A DNA stretch of 64,000 nucleotides from Cyclobacteriaceae bacterium (GTDB lineage: Bacteria; Bacteroidota; Bacteroidia; Cytophagales; Cyclobacteriaceae). Position 1 is the stretch's first letter; each line of letters starts with the position of its first letter. A model generated the notes under the pieces. The model saw nothing but the letters and a program-made list of their open reading frames with translations. It did no database searches and was not told the DNA's origin. Where the stretch lies: the NCBI GenBank assembly GCA_019638235.1, contig JAHBUE010000002.1, forward strand, positions 186,001 through 250,000, given 5' to 3'. Position numbers and translations under genes: made by a program. Of the stretch, positions 19,731-28,159 are shown piece after piece.

Positions 19731-19755
19731 ACCGGTATCTTTGCCCGTTACCGGT
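19731..19755 (+). promoter_or_regulatory. Promoter of the DUF5683 gene inside a palindrome
   Basis: TATCTTTG (19736-19743) matches the -7 consensus 13 nt before the ATG at 19757. It is embedded in an exact inverted repeat, ACCGGTA (19731-19737) and TACCGGT (19749-19755), so the predicted transcription start lies in the loop. The palindrome could be an operator or a weak hairpin after parB. Confidence 0.5.
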
Positions 19756-19756
19756 T

Positions 19757-20332
19757 ATGAAGAAAGCGCTTTTTATTCTATTCGTTTGCACAAGCCTGAA
19801 GGCCTACACACAAGCCGATTCGTTGCGGGTGGTGCTGCCCGGCACTGATACGGTTACGATTGAGTCGTATGCCACGCGCTACGACCCGCGCAAAGCGTTG
19901 CTTTTTGCTGCCGTGTTGCCCGGCCTGGGACAGGTGTACACCAAAAAGTACTGGAAACTCCCCTTAGTGTATGGCGGACTTGGCGCCACTGCGTATGCCA
20001 TAAATTTTTACCAGGACGGCTACACGCTTTATCGCAGAGAATTGTTTTACAACCTTGATAACGGACTGGAAGCCGGCTCTGCTATCAATCCGAACACTCT
20101 TCGTACAACCGACCAACTTCGGTACGCTGTTAACCGGTACAGGCGCGAACGCGATTTTATGATTATTGTAATGATGGGCGTGTACATACTACAAATAGTT
20201 GACGCCCATGTTGATGCACACCTGAAGGAATTTGACGTGAATCCTAATCTGAAGGTTCGGGTAGAACCTGCTTTCAGCAACGAATTGCTTACCGGGCGCA
20301 TGGGGGGCATTTCCCTGAAAATCAGGTTTTAA
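19757..20332 (+). CDS. DUF5683 domain membrane protein
   Basis: A 191-residue protein with a signal peptide (KKALFILFVCTSLKAYTQA), then the DUF5683 signature: YDPRKALLFAAVLPGLGQVYTKKYWKLPLVYGGL with a hydrophobic, glycine-rich segment, and a second hydrophobic segment FMIIVMMGVYILQIVDAHVDAHL. The family is common in Bacteroidota, often between parB and dapB as here, and has no known biochemical function. It is probably an inner-membrane or envelope protein. The last nine codons including the stop lie within the first copy of the 57-bp tandem duplication. Confidence 0.85.
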   Translation: MKKALFILFVCTSLKAYTQADSLRVVLPGTDTVTIESYATRYDPRKALLFAAVLPGLGQVYTKKYWKLPLVYGGLGATAYAINFYQDGYTLYRRELFYNLDNGLEAGSAINPNTLRTTDQLRYAVNRYRRERDFMIIVMMGVYILQIVDAHVDAHLKEFDVNPNLKVRVEPAFSNELLTGRMGGISLKIRF

Positions 20333-20417
20333 TTCAACAGTTACATCGTTATACTTGCAAGTGGCATTTCCCTGAAAATCAGGTTTTAATTCAACAGTTA
20401 CATCGCTATACTTGCAA
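20306..20417 (+). repeat. 57-bp-period tandem duplication carrying hairpin and promoter-like box upstream of dapB
   Basis: Bases 20306-20360 and 20363-20417 are 55-bp copies with one difference (T at 20349, C at 20406). Each copy contains a small hairpin CCTGA-AAA-TCAGG followed by TTTT, and a TATACTTG box resembling the -7 consensus. The first copy includes the last codons and stop of the DUF5683 gene, so the second copy is a recent-looking duplication that adds a second terminator-like hairpin and a second promoter-like box before dapB (ATG 20453). Confidence 0.9.
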
Positions 20418-20452
20418 TCTGTTACAGGATAATCCCTGCATAAACCAATTCC

Positions 20453-21160
20453 ATGAAAATTCTTTTGTTAGGATACGGCAAGATGGGCAAAATCATCGAG
20501 CGTATAGCGCTTGAACGCGGGCACACAATCGCGGGGCGGATAACATCAGCCAACCGCGCTGAATTAGAGCACATACAAGCCGATGCAGCCATTGAATTTT
20601 CCAACCCCGAAGCCGCATTTTCCAATATCAGGTTTTGCCTCGAAAACAACATTCCGGTGGTGTGCGGCACAACAGGCTGGCTCGACAAGAAAGCTGAAAT
20701 TGAAAAACTTACCGCCTCATGTAATGGAATATTCTTTTATGCGTCTAATTTCAGTGTTGGAGTAAATATTTTTTTCAGGTTGAACGAATATCTGGCCGGT
20801 ATGATGAATGCCTACAACCAATACAGCGTATCGGTTGAGGAGATACATCATACAGAGAAAAAAGACGCACCAAGCGGAACGGCCATCAGCCTGGCGGAAG
20901 GGATACTGAAAAAAATAAAACGCTTAACCAATTGGGTAAGCGGCAACGCCAATAAGCCTACCGAATTACCAATCAGTTCGTTGCGGATTGACTCGGTGCC
21001 CGGTACGCATCATATAAAATACGCTTCCGTTATTGATGATATTGAAATACGCCATACAGCCCACTCGCGTGAAGGATTTGCGATGGGTGCCGTGCTGGTG
21101 GCCGAATGGATACCCGGTAAAAAGGGTGTGCTCGGTATGGAAGATTTCTTACAATTCTGA
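20453..21160 (+). CDS. dapB: 4-hydroxy-tetrahydrodipicolinate reductase
   Basis: Reduces 4-hydroxy-tetrahydrodipicolinate with NAD(P)H in the lysine / diaminopimelate pathway that feeds peptidoglycan synthesis. The 235-residue protein has the N-terminal dinucleotide-binding motif LLGYGKMGKIIE, the VVCGTTGW loop, and the catalytic segment VEEIHHTEKKDAPSGTA with the active-site His pair and Lys. It is slightly shorter than the proteobacterial enzyme (about 270), as usual in this phylum. A duplicated promoter-like region precedes it and lepB follows 42 nt later. Confidence 0.96.
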   Translation: MKILLLGYGKMGKIIERIALERGHTIAGRITSANRAELEHIQADAAIEFSNPEAAFSNIRFCLENNIPVVCGTTGWLDKKAEIEKLTASCNGIFFYASNFSVGVNIFFRLNEYLAGMMNAYNQYSVSVEEIHHTEKKDAPSGTAISLAEGILKKIKRLTNWVSGNANKPTELPISSLRIDSVPGTHHIKYASVIDDIEIRHTAHSREGFAMGAVLVAEWIPGKKGVLGMEDFLQF

Positions 21161-21202
21161 ATGATAATCCTTTTATTTGCAGGCTCTTAAATTGATAAAA
21201 AC

Positions 21203-22669
21203 GTGAACGCAATACTTCTTACTTTCCTCATCATAAGGCTGGGTGTAACCATTGGCTATTGGAAACTCTTTGAAAAAGCGGGTGTAGATGGCTGGAAAGC
21301 GCTTATCCCCTTCTATTCAGAATATGTGCTGATAACAGAGATTGTAGGTAAACCGAAATGGTGGATTGTTTACCTGATTATTCCAGTTGTGAACTTCTTT
21401 GCATACTATGTATTGATTTTTGAAGTATTGCGATGCTATGGTAAAAATTCGTTGTGGAGCCAGATGCTCATCATCTTTACCGGTTTCTTTTACTTAATCT
21501 ATCTTGGCTTCAATCCCAATGTAACGTATATCGGCAAGTTAGATAAACTTCCTCCTGAAGTTAGAAAAACAGCGTTAGTAGAATGGGCAGAATCCATTAC
21601 GTTTGCCGTAGTGGCGGCAACGCTTATCCGGTGGTTGATTATGGAGGCGTACACCATACCGACTCCTTCTATGGAAAACTCACTGTTGGTTGGCGACTTC
21701 CTTTTTGTAAGTAAATTTCATTACGGCACACGCACACCAAAAACTCCGTTACAACTTCCGTTAACCCATCAAAAAATATGGTTTACAGAAGTACCCTCCT
21801 ACCTCGACTGGATTCAGCTTCCGCAATACCGGTTGCCGGGAATAAGTGAAGTAAAAAGCGGGGATGTGGTAGTGTTTAATGTGCCGCCAAAGCGTTTAAA
21901 TGATAACAAAGATTACCCGGTTGACCTGAAAACAAACTACATCAAACGTTGTGTGGCCGCAGCAGGCGAAACGCTTCAGATTAAAGACGAAAAAATATTA
22001 GTGAATGGTTCAGAACTGAAAAACCATCCGTTGGTTCAATGGAGTTACCAGGTAATTGCAAAAGATTTAATAAACGAAAGAAACCTCAATAGACTTGGAA
22101 TCGGTGAAGAAGACTATCACATTTTGGGCAGGCCGGATGAAAACAGTGTAGAGTACACCATGTGGCTTACGCAAGAAAAGGCGGAAGAATTAAAGTCATT
22201 GCCTTTCATTAAATCCGTGAGCCAGGAAAAGCACACAAACTCTGGTGGCATTTTCCCCTACTCAGAATATTATGGCTTCGGTTCAGGAACAAAAAATAAC
22301 TCGAACTGGTCGTTGGATAATTTTGGTCCACTGTGGATTCCGAAAAAAGGTGAGACCATTTCCATTAACGATTCAACCCTCGCGTTATACGGATTTATCA
22401 TCACCGCATATGATCATCAAAAGGACGCCAAAATCACCGACAAAAAACTTTACATTGACGGACAGGAGGCAAGTTCCTACACCTTTAATCAGAATTACTA
22501 TTTCATGATGGGTGACAATCGTCACAACTCCTTAGACTCACGTTATTGGGGCTTTGTGCCGGAAGACCACATTGTAGGCAAAGGGTTCTTCATTTGGCTG
22601 TCGATTGACCCTAATGAAAAATTCCTGAACAAGATAAGATGGAAGCGATTCTTTAATAAGATTGAGTAA
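21203..22669 (+). CDS. lepB: Signal peptidase I with N-terminal multi-span domain
   Basis: Cleaves signal peptides of exported proteins on the outer face of the inner membrane. The 488-residue protein begins with a hydrophobic DUF5684-like region of several membrane spans (about residues 1-110), then another span (ITFAVVAATLIRWLI) and the S26 catalytic domain: nucleophile Ser156 in PTPSMENSLLVGD, general base Lys248 in YIKRCVAAAGE, and the MMGDNRHNSLDSRYWG box near the end. A long insertion (about residues 260-395) separates the two catalytic parts, typical of Bacteroidota LepB. The only reasonable start is GTG at 21203. The stop overlaps the heptamer repeat array that fills the gap to ung. 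Confidence 0.95.
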   Translation: MNAILLTFLIIRLGVTIGYWKLFEKAGVDGWKALIPFYSEYVLITEIVGKPKWWIVYLIIPVVNFFAYYVLIFEVLRCYGKNSLWSQMLIIFTGFFYLIYLGFNPNVTYIGKLDKLPPEVRKTALVEWAESITFAVVAATLIRWLIMEAYTIPTPSMENSLLVGDFLFVSKFHYGTRTPKTPLQLPLTHQKIWFTEVPSYLDWIQLPQYRLPGISEVKSGDVVVFNVPPKRLNDNKDYPVDLKTNYIKRCVAAAGETLQIKDEKILVNGSELKNHPLVQWSYQVIAKDLINERNLNRLGIGEEDYHILGRPDENSVEYTMWLTQEKAEELKSLPFIKSVSQEKHTNSGGIFPYSEYYGFGSGTKNNSNWSLDNFGPLWIPKKGETISINDSTLALYGFIITAYDHQKDAKITDKKLYIDGQEASSYTFNQNYYFMMGDNRHNSLDSRYWGFVPEDHIVGKGFFIWLSIDPNEKFLNKIRWKRFFNKIE

Positions 22670-22752
22670 CGAGATACGAGGTGCGGGATTCGAGTTTCGG
22701 GTTATACCCCGGAACGCGAACCCCGAAACACGAAACACGCATCCCGAACCTC
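22669..22752. repeat. Intergenic array of 7-bp repeats in two inverted halves
   Basis: From 22669 the DNA reads as consecutive heptamers ACGAGAT, ACGAGGT, GCGGGAT, TCGAGTT, TCGGGTT, then a 9-nt centre, then AACGCGA, ACCCCGA, AACACGA, AACACGC, ATCCCGA. The second half is roughly the inverse complement of the first, so the whole block can fold into a long imperfect hairpin. It sits between the convergent ends of lepB and ung, so it may terminate both. Confidence 0.75.
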
Positions 22753-23413
22753 ACCAATCAATCTCTTTCAATCCTTTACTTTTCAGATACTCATTTGTTT
22801 TGCTGAAATGTTTGTTGCCGAAAAATCCCCGGCCGGCAGAAAACGGTGACGGGTGTGCGGACAGTAACACATGGTGCTTGCTGCGGTCAATCACTTCGCC
22901 TTTGCGCTGGGCGTAAGCGCCCCACAACAGAAACACTACGTTTTCTTTTTCATCAGAAATTCTTTTGATAACAGCATCCGTAAAGGTTTCCCATCCCTTG
23001 TTTTGGTGCGAACCCGCTGTTGCCGCACGGACGGTAAGCGTGGCGTTCAGCAACAGCACCCCCTGTTTTGCCCAACGTTCAAGGTTACCCGACTGCGGCA
23101 TGGACTTACCCAAATCCTGGTTAATCTCTTTAAAAATATTCACCAGCGAGGGCGGCATTTGCACGCCATCGCGCACCGAAAAACACAACCCGTTTGCTTG
23201 TCCGGAGCCATGATAAGGGTCTTGCCCGATTACAACCACTTTTACCTGGTCAAAATCGCAGGCATCAAAGGCGTTAAAAATTTCCTTTCCAGGCGGGTAC
23301 ACAACGGCCTGCTGATATTCGGCTTTTACAAAGGTCGCGAGTTGCTGAAAATAGGGTTTACTGAATTCGTCCTGTAAATGTTTTTTCCAGGAATCGGCTA
23401 TTTTGACGTCCAT
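22751..23413 (-). CDS. ung: Uracil-DNA glycosylase, family 1
   Basis: Removes uracil from DNA to start base-excision repair. The 220-residue length and all family-1 motifs are present: VVIGQDPYHGSGQANGLCFS with the water-activating Asp65, LLLNATLTV, and the Leu-loop HPSPFSAGRGFFGNKHFSKTN near the C-terminus. The gene is convergent with lepB and divergent from apaG (78-bp gap). Confidence 0.97.
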   Translation of the reverse strand: MDVKIADSWKKHLQDEFSKPYFQQLATFVKAEYQQAVVYPPGKEIFNAFDACDFDQVKVVVIGQDPYHGSGQANGLCFSVRDGVQMPPSLVNIFKEINQDLGKSMPQSGNLERWAKQGVLLLNATLTVRAATAGSHQNKGWETFTDAVIKRISDEKENVVFLLWGAYAQRKGEVIDRSKHHVLLSAHPSPFSAGRGFFGNKHFSKTNEYLKSKGLKEIDW

Positions 23414-23477
23414 AGGCTGTTTCTGATTAAAAATAAAGCCGAAGTTTCGGGAAACATTTTTAATTCCAAAAAATTAA

Positions 23478-23485
23478 TATTTTTG
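23478..23485 (+). promoter_or_regulatory. apaG promoter -7 box (TATTTTTG)
   Basis: TATTTTTG fits the -7 consensus and ends only 6 nt before the apaG ATG at 23492, which predicts a leaderless or nearly leaderless transcript. This also argues against the longer in-frame start at 23378. Confidence 0.55.
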
Positions 23486-23491
23486 AAACGC

Positions 23492-23878
23492 ATGGTAACA
23501 GAAGTAACGCAGGGAATACGGGTAACTGTTGAAACAGAATACCAGCCGGCTTATTCAAGTCCGAGTCAATACCACTACGTTTTCACGTATAAAATCACTA
23601 TCGAAAACCAAAGCGAAAATACCATTCAACTGCTGCGCAGGCATTGGTATATTTCTGATGCCGGCTTCGCACAACGCGAAGTGGAAGGCGAAGGTGTGGT
23701 TGGGCAGCAACCCGTGCTCGAACCGGGACAGGTGCATCAATATGTATCGGGTTGTAATTTAAAATCGGGTATCGGGAAAATGACGGGCACCTATTTGATG
23801 GAACGCATAGTGGATGGCCAGCGACTTACCATCAATATTCCTGAGTTCGTAATGATTGCCCCCATTCGACTGAACTGA
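23492..23878 (+). CDS. apaG: ApaG domain protein
   Basis: A 128-residue protein spanning one complete ApaG domain (a fibronectin-III-like beta sandwich): MVTEVTQGIRVTVETEYQPAY at the start, the HWYISDA strand, EGVVGQQPVLEPG and GCNLKSGIGKMTGTY. ApaG is linked in proteobacteria to Co/Mg resistance and the ApaH locus, but its biochemical role is not settled. The frame is open upstream to 23378, but the family starts at this ATG and a promoter box lies just before it. The methyltransferase starts directly after the stop codon. Confidence 0.93.
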   Translation: MVTEVTQGIRVTVETEYQPAYSSPSQYHYVFTYKITIENQSENTIQLLRRHWYISDAGFAQREVEGEGVVGQQPVLEPGQVHQYVSGCNLKSGIGKMTGTYLMERIVDGQRLTINIPEFVMIAPIRLN

Positions 23879-24655
23879 TTGTCTGCTTTACACAAAATAA
23901 AAAACTACCTCAACTATTGGCTCGATGCCGTAGATGAACATTCGTTGCACGCACCCTTCCTGTTCGATTTTTATACGCGCGTTATCAACCGCGAAACCAT
24001 TGCCATACCGCAATATGAAGCCTTGCGTAAACAGTTAGCAAACGACAACCGCGAAATTGATGTTGAAGATTTCGGTGCCGGGTCGAAACACGTTAAAGGC
24101 AGGCAACGAAAAATCAGCGACATTGCTTTGCTAAGTCTGAGCGATACAAAATTCTCAACACTTTACACCCGCATTGCAGCACACTGCCATGCAAAAACCA
24201 TTGTTGAGTTGGGCACCTCGCTCGGCATAAACACACTTTACTTAGCCGCTGCGCCCGACAGCAAAGTTTACACGTTTGAAGGCTCGGAAACCATAGCCGA
24301 AATTGCATCGATAGGTTTTGAGTTTGCAGGCGCAACCAATATTGAATTGATAACCGGCAATATTGACAACACACTTTATACCACGCTTTCGCGGATACCA
24401 AAAATTGATATGGCCTTTCTGGATGCCAATCATCGCTACGAGCCTACACTGCACTATTTCGATATGCTTGTAAGCCGGTCGCATCATAAAACCATTATTA
24501 TCTTAGACGATATTCACGATTCGCCCGACATGGAACGCGCCTGGTCGACTATTAAAATGAATCCATTGGTGTACATCACAGCCGACCTGTTCCGGTGCGG
24601 ACTGGTGTTTCTTGACCCGTCATTAAACAAACAACACGTTGTATTGCGTTTTTAG
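23879..24655 (+). CDS. Class I SAM-dependent methyltransferase
   Basis: A 258-residue protein with the Rossmann methyltransferase signature VELGTSLGINTLYLAAA (SAM-binding motif I, about residues 100-120), an acidic motif II region (YTFEGSE) and the DMAFLDANHRYEPTLHYF and IIILDDIHDSPDMERAW segments typical of O-methyltransferase-like proteins. The substrate is unknown. The best start is TTG at 23879, directly after the apaG stop; no ATG precedes the conserved opening LHKIKNYLNYWLDAVDEHSLH. The tight junction suggests co-transcription and translational coupling with apaG. Confidence 0.85.
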   Translation: MSALHKIKNYLNYWLDAVDEHSLHAPFLFDFYTRVINRETIAIPQYEALRKQLANDNREIDVEDFGAGSKHVKGRQRKISDIALLSLSDTKFSTLYTRIAAHCHAKTIVELGTSLGINTLYLAAAPDSKVYTFEGSETIAEIASIGFEFAGATNIELITGNIDNTLYTTLSRIPKIDMAFLDANHRYEPTLHYFDMLVSRSHHKTIIILDDIHDSPDMERAWSTIKMNPLVYITADLFRCGLVFLDPSLNKQHVVLRF

Positions 24656-24681
24656 ACGTTGGGATTACCTTTAAATACCCT

Positions 24682-24689
24682 TATTTTTG
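24682..24689 (+). promoter_or_regulatory. Promoter -7 box (TATTTTTG) of the coiled-coil gene
   Basis: TATTTTTG matches the consensus and lies 21 nt before the ATG at 24711. It overlaps an in-frame TTG at 24687, which makes that upstream start unlikely. Confidence 0.55.
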
Positions 24690-24710
24690 CGCAACCCAAA
24701 TTTCAGCATT

Positions 24711-25646
24711 ATGAGCGAACCTGTAAAAACCGGAACCCCGGCACCAGAACCCAAAAAATCGAACAATAAGAAGTACGCCATTATTATTGCGATACTCTCG
24801 GTAATCATCATCATCCAGTTTGTGAGCGGGTACTTAAACAAACAGGAACGTGACCAGCTTAAAATCGACAAATCATCTACCGAAGAGCAATTAGCCACTA
24901 CCATGAACCGGTTAGATGAAATCAGCACTGAATTAGACCAGCGCATTGCTGAAATTCAACGCCTCGGTGGGGATGTTTCTGAACTTACCAAGGCTAAGGA
25001 AGAAATTGAAACAGAATTAAAGCGCACCCGCAGGGCTAACGGGCAGGTAATTAAAGAACTGAAAGACAGAGTTGAAGGCTACGAACTCCTGCTGAAAAAC
25101 AAAGACGAAGAAATTGATAGGCTGAAGAATGTAAACAAGGAACTGCTCACCGAAAACACTACGCTTAAAACCGAAAAGAATCAGTTGGGCGACTCCATTA
25201 ATCGATTGGCGCAGAAGCGCGAAGAACTTGCAAGCAAGGTTGCCATTGCCTCGCAGTTAAAGGCAGAGAACATTCGGATTGTTGCCGTAAACGATAAAGG
25301 CCGCGAGCGCGAATCGCCTTTCCGCAGCCGGCAGGTAGGCACCATAAAAGTTGACTTTAACCTGGCCGAAAATAATGTAGCGCCTATTGAAGGAAAGAAA
25401 ATCATGATTCGCATTATCGACCAGAACGGGCAGGTGTTGTTTGATGTGGCGCGTGGCTCAGGAACATTCATCTACAACAGCAAGGAAGAATTTTATACTG
25501 CCTCGCAGGAAATTCTGTTTGATAACACCCGGCAAAAACTCAGCTACCTGTACGACAAAGGTTCGGACTATGCTGCCGGAACCTACACACTGGAAGTTTA
25601 TTGCGATGACTACAAAATGGGGTCAGGGCAGTTTACGGTGCGATAG
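24711..25646 (+). CDS. Membrane-anchored coiled-coil protein of unknown function
   Basis: A 311-residue protein beginning MSEPVKTGTPAPEPKKS, with one membrane span (KYAIIIAILSVIIIIQFVSGY, about residues 20-40), then about 150 residues of charged heptad coiled coil (EEQLATTMNRLDEISTELDQ and similar), and a C-terminal domain of about 100 residues rich in predicted strands (IKVDFNLAENNVAPIEGKK, GTYTLEVYCDDYKMGSGQF). The likely topology is a short cytoplasmic N-terminus, one span and a periplasmic coiled coil with a beta domain. I do not recognise a named family. It is convergent with the VOC gene, 8 nt away. Confidence 0.7.
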   Translation: MSEPVKTGTPAPEPKKSNNKKYAIIIAILSVIIIIQFVSGYLNKQERDQLKIDKSSTEEQLATTMNRLDEISTELDQRIAEIQRLGGDVSELTKAKEEIETELKRTRRANGQVIKELKDRVEGYELLLKNKDEEIDRLKNVNKELLTENTTLKTEKNQLGDSINRLAQKREELASKVAIASQLKAENIRIVAVNDKGRERESPFRSRQVGTIKVDFNLAENNVAPIEGKKIMIRIIDQNGQVLFDVARGSGTFIYNSKEEFYTASQEILFDNTRQKLSYLYDKGSDYAAGTYTLEVYCDDYKMGSGQFTVR

Positions 25647-25654
25647 GCTTTACC

Positions 25655-26713
25655 TTAATCCTTCACCCTGTTCACCGCCAACATGCCCAGCATCCAGTTG
25701 GGCAAAGGTTTTTCTTTGGGCCTGTTTTTAATATTCAGGAATAACCCGAGTTTTTCAACAATGGGTATTTTATGAGTTTCTACAAACTCGATAAGGGTTC
25801 CGTCACGGTCTTCGATGTAGGAGAAATGACCGGCAGCTTTACCCATATCAAATGAATTGCTGCTATCAACTGTAAAGGCGTGGCCGTAATCCGCACAACG
25901 CTTGCCAAGGTCTTTCATGCCGCGTATATCAAAACACACATGAATAAAACCGAGGTCGCCCCAGTTACGGCTTTCATAAATCTTTGAGGCCTTGCGATCC
26001 TTTACTTCAACCAATTCAATTTCTGTTGATCCTAACAAGTTTCCGAATGCACCCCGGCAAGGCGACTGCGCTTTTAATAACACACGTCTGAAGGAAGACT
26101 CGCCACCACCCAGGCCGTGTAAATCCGTAAAAGTTCCGCTTTCATCGTATGCAACACACTGATGCCCTAATATCTCTTTGTATAACGTAATGGCTTTATC
26201 CATATCGGTAACGCCAATGGTAACTCCGGCTACTCCGCCATTCGGGAACGACTGGCGTTTAAACCAGTTTCCACTCTCTACAATTTCAAACACATTCCCG
26301 TAAGGATCTGCCACATAAAAATGCAAACGACCGTCAGGTGATTCGGAAGGTTTTGTTTTGATGTTTACGTTTTTGGAACGAAGGAATTCATACGCCTTCT
26401 TCACATCGCCCGATTTCAGCTTGGCGGCAAACACACCAGTATCGCCCAACAGGGGTTGTGTTTTTGGTGCTACCGGCTCTTTTGAGGTGTATTGCCAGAT
26501 TTCAAATCCGCCACCACCCTGTAAATTCATGGCTAAGATAGCATACCGGCTCTCGGCAATGCCCGATGTATAGCGCGTCATTAATGACGCCTGCGCTGAA
26601 TCTTTAAAAATGGGCACGTCAAACCCGAAATGCTTGCGGTACCACGCCCATGCTTCGTTGGCATTTTTTACACCAATACCAATCTGCTGAATTCCACTAA
26701 CGATATAATCCAT
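25655..26713 (-). CDS. VOC (glyoxalase/dioxygenase) superfamily protein, two domains
   Basis: A 352-residue protein with two vicinal-oxygen-chelate modules: the first opens IQQIGIGVKNANEAWAWYRKHFGFDVP and ends LHFYVADPYGNVFEIVE (about residues 7-150); the second opens VAGVTIGVTDMDKAITLYKEILGHQ and ends FSYIEDRDGTLIEFVET (about 160-320). Metal-ligand-like His and Glu residues are present in both. The layout is like extradiol dioxygenases or 4-hydroxyphenylpyruvate dioxygenase relatives, but the exact reaction cannot be assigned. It stands alone between convergent and tandem neighbours. Confidence 0.8.
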   Translation of the reverse strand: MDYIVSGIQQIGIGVKNANEAWAWYRKHFGFDVPIFKDSAQASLMTRYTSGIAESRYAILAMNLQGGGGFEIWQYTSKEPVAPKTQPLLGDTGVFAAKLKSGDVKKAYEFLRSKNVNIKTKPSESPDGRLHFYVADPYGNVFEIVESGNWFKRQSFPNGGVAGVTIGVTDMDKAITLYKEILGHQCVAYDESGTFTDLHGLGGGESSFRRVLLKAQSPCRGAFGNLLGSTEIELVEVKDRKASKIYESRNWGDLGFIHVCFDIRGMKDLGKRCADYGHAFTVDSSNSFDMGKAAGHFSYIEDRDGTLIEFVETHKIPIVEKLGLFLNIKNRPKEKPLPNWMLGMLAVNRVKD

Positions 26714-26760
26714 AAGGCAAGATAATATTTTTTTTAAATTTTGCGACCTGCAAACTTGTA

Positions 26761-27366
26761 TCAGTTTTCCTCTTTCCGCAAAATAATCTCATAATTTTTA
26801 ATAGCGTTATCCATATTGGCACGATACAATTTTCCATCCTTATAATAATATTTATTGCGCTCGCCCCGCACGTCCACTTCGTAGTAGGTATTTTTTAAAA
26901 ACGAAACCGGGGCCATCAGCCCGTAGCTGTCGGCCAGAGCCTTTTTAATATCCTTAGGTTCATCAAAAAACAAGCGCATGGCGTTAAAATGAATGGGGTC
27001 AGTAATAACCGATTCGTTATTGTATTTATACATATCCACTTTTACGTCATAGTGTTTTTCATTCCACGTTACGGATGCGCTGAAATCGCCCCGGTTTGAA
27101 CTGGTTTGAACAGTTGAAGACAGCAGCGTATTACCCCGGTAAACGGATGTTTGAATGTGGTGCACGTTAACCCTTACAAAAAGCCAGAGACTTACTTTAG
27201 ACTCGACCCGATAATGGGTAAGGGTATCTTGCCGGGTGCGGGTAGCTGTTAACTCTCCTATTTTCATGCCGGCCAACTCAATATCAAACCGCCTCACCTC
27301 GGGTGTAGCCCAAAGCGGGGCGGAGAGCAGAAGAAGGAACAGAACTGAGCAGAAACGGAGCATCAT
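26761..27366 (-). CDS. DUF6134 family secreted protein
   Basis: A 201-residue protein with a cleavable signal peptide (LRFCSVLFLLLLSAPLWA) and a mature part starting TPEVRRFDIELAGMKIGELTATRTRQ, which matches the DUF6134 pattern of predicted lipocalin-like strands. The function of the family is unknown. Two adjacent ATGs (27366 and 27363) are possible starts. A weak -7-like box CATATTTG lies on the minus strand at 27390-27383. The gene is divergent from the rpsF operon. Confidence 0.75.
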   Translation of the reverse strand: MMLRFCSVLFLLLLSAPLWATPEVRRFDIELAGMKIGELTATRTRQDTLTHYRVESKVSLWLFVRVNVHHIQTSVYRGNTLLSSTVQTSSNRGDFSASVTWNEKHYDVKVDMYKYNNESVITDPIHFNAMRLFFDEPKDIKKALADSYGLMAPVSFLKNTYYEVDVRGERNKYYYKDGKLYRANMDNAIKNYEIILRKEEN

Positions 27367-27467
27367 CGTGTAAGTTAAACCTCAAATATGTCGATTCCGG
27401 CCTTAAAATGGGGCATTTTATCCAAAAAGAACTCTGAAGGTTTATTTTTCCTTTTAGCGGTATTTTC

Positions 27468-27475
27468 TATCTTTG
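27468..27475 (+). promoter_or_regulatory. Ribosomal operon promoter -7 box (TATCTTTG)
   Basis: TATCTTTG matches the -7 consensus exactly and lies 32 nt before the rpsF ATG at 27508, with T-rich DNA upstream. It is the only strong box before the rpsF-rpsR-rplI genes. Confidence 0.7.
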
Positions 27476-27507
27476 CACCTCATTTTTAAAAACACAAAAA
27501 TTAATCT

Positions 27508-27885
27508 ATGAACAATTACGAGACAGTATTCATTTTGAATCCCGTTTTGTCTGAAGATCAGATGAAGGATACTGTTGAAAAGTTCGTGAAAGTGTTAAAG
27601 AAAGGCAATGCCGATATTCTGAATATCGAGCATTGGGGTCTTCGTAAACTGGCTTATCCAATCCAGAAGAAGTCGACCGGATTCTATAACCTGATCGAGT
27701 TTTCGGCAGCTCCTGAGTTGATTGAAACGCTCGAAACCGAGTTCAGAAGGGATGAATCCGTGATGCGTTTTTTAACCATCACCTTAGACAAGTATGCATT
27801 GGCATACAACGAACGAAGGCGCAAAGGCGAATTCAAAAAGACAGATCGCAAACCACGTAAAACTGAGGAGGAGTTGGCCGGATGA
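27508..27885 (+). CDS. rpsF: 30S ribosomal protein S6
   Basis: Small-subunit protein that pairs with S18 on 16S rRNA. The 125-residue protein opens with [20 protein letters not shown] and contains [23 protein letters not shown] and the [10 protein letters not shown] segment, all standard S6 features, with a charged C-terminal tail. It heads the operon rpsF-rpsR-rplI; the rpsR ATG overlaps its stop by 4 bp. Confidence 0.97.
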   Translation: MNNYETVFILNPVLSEDQMKDTVEKFVKVLKKGNADILNIEHWGLRKLAYPIQKKSTGFYNLIEFSAAPELIETLETEFRRDESVMRFLTITLDKYALAYNERRRKGEFKKTDRKPRKTEEELAG

Positions 27886-28133
27886 CACTGATGAATGAAC
27901 CAATCAAACGGGTTGAGCAAAAACCCAAGTATTGCCGTTTTAAGAAAAACGGTATCAAATACATTGATTATAAAGATCCCGACTTCCTGTTGAAGTTTAT
28001 CAATGAGCAGGGTAAGATTCTTCCCCGCAGGCTTACCGGAACAAGCTGGAAATTCCAGAAAAAAGTGACGCAAGCTGTAAAGCGTGCACGCCATCTGGCT
28101 ATCCTTCCGTACACCGGTGATTCGTTAAAATAA
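27882..28133 (+). CDS. rpsR: 30S ribosomal protein S18
   Basis: An 83-residue protein with the S18 core [52 protein letters not shown]. The start at 27882 overlaps the rpsF stop (ATGA); an in-frame ATG three codons later (27891, MNEPIKRV) is also possible. [12 protein letters not shown] lacks most of the zinc-type Cys set seen in some S18 proteins. S18 binds next to S6 in the platform of the small subunit. Confidence 0.96.
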   Translation: MTLMNEPIKRVEQKPKYCRFKKNGIKYIDYKDPDFLLKFINEQGKILPRRLTGTSWKFQKKVTQAVKRARHLAILPYTGDSLK

Positions 28134-28159
28134 TAATTAACCGATAAACTGAATAGAAA

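Noticed and set aside
22669..22752. Heptamer array as a CRISPR array
   Set aside because: The unit is 7 bp with no spacers, and no cas genes are present.
23378..23491. Longer N-terminus of ApaG from 23378
   Set aside because: The added residues do not belong to the domain and the region contains the promoter box and the divergent ung start.
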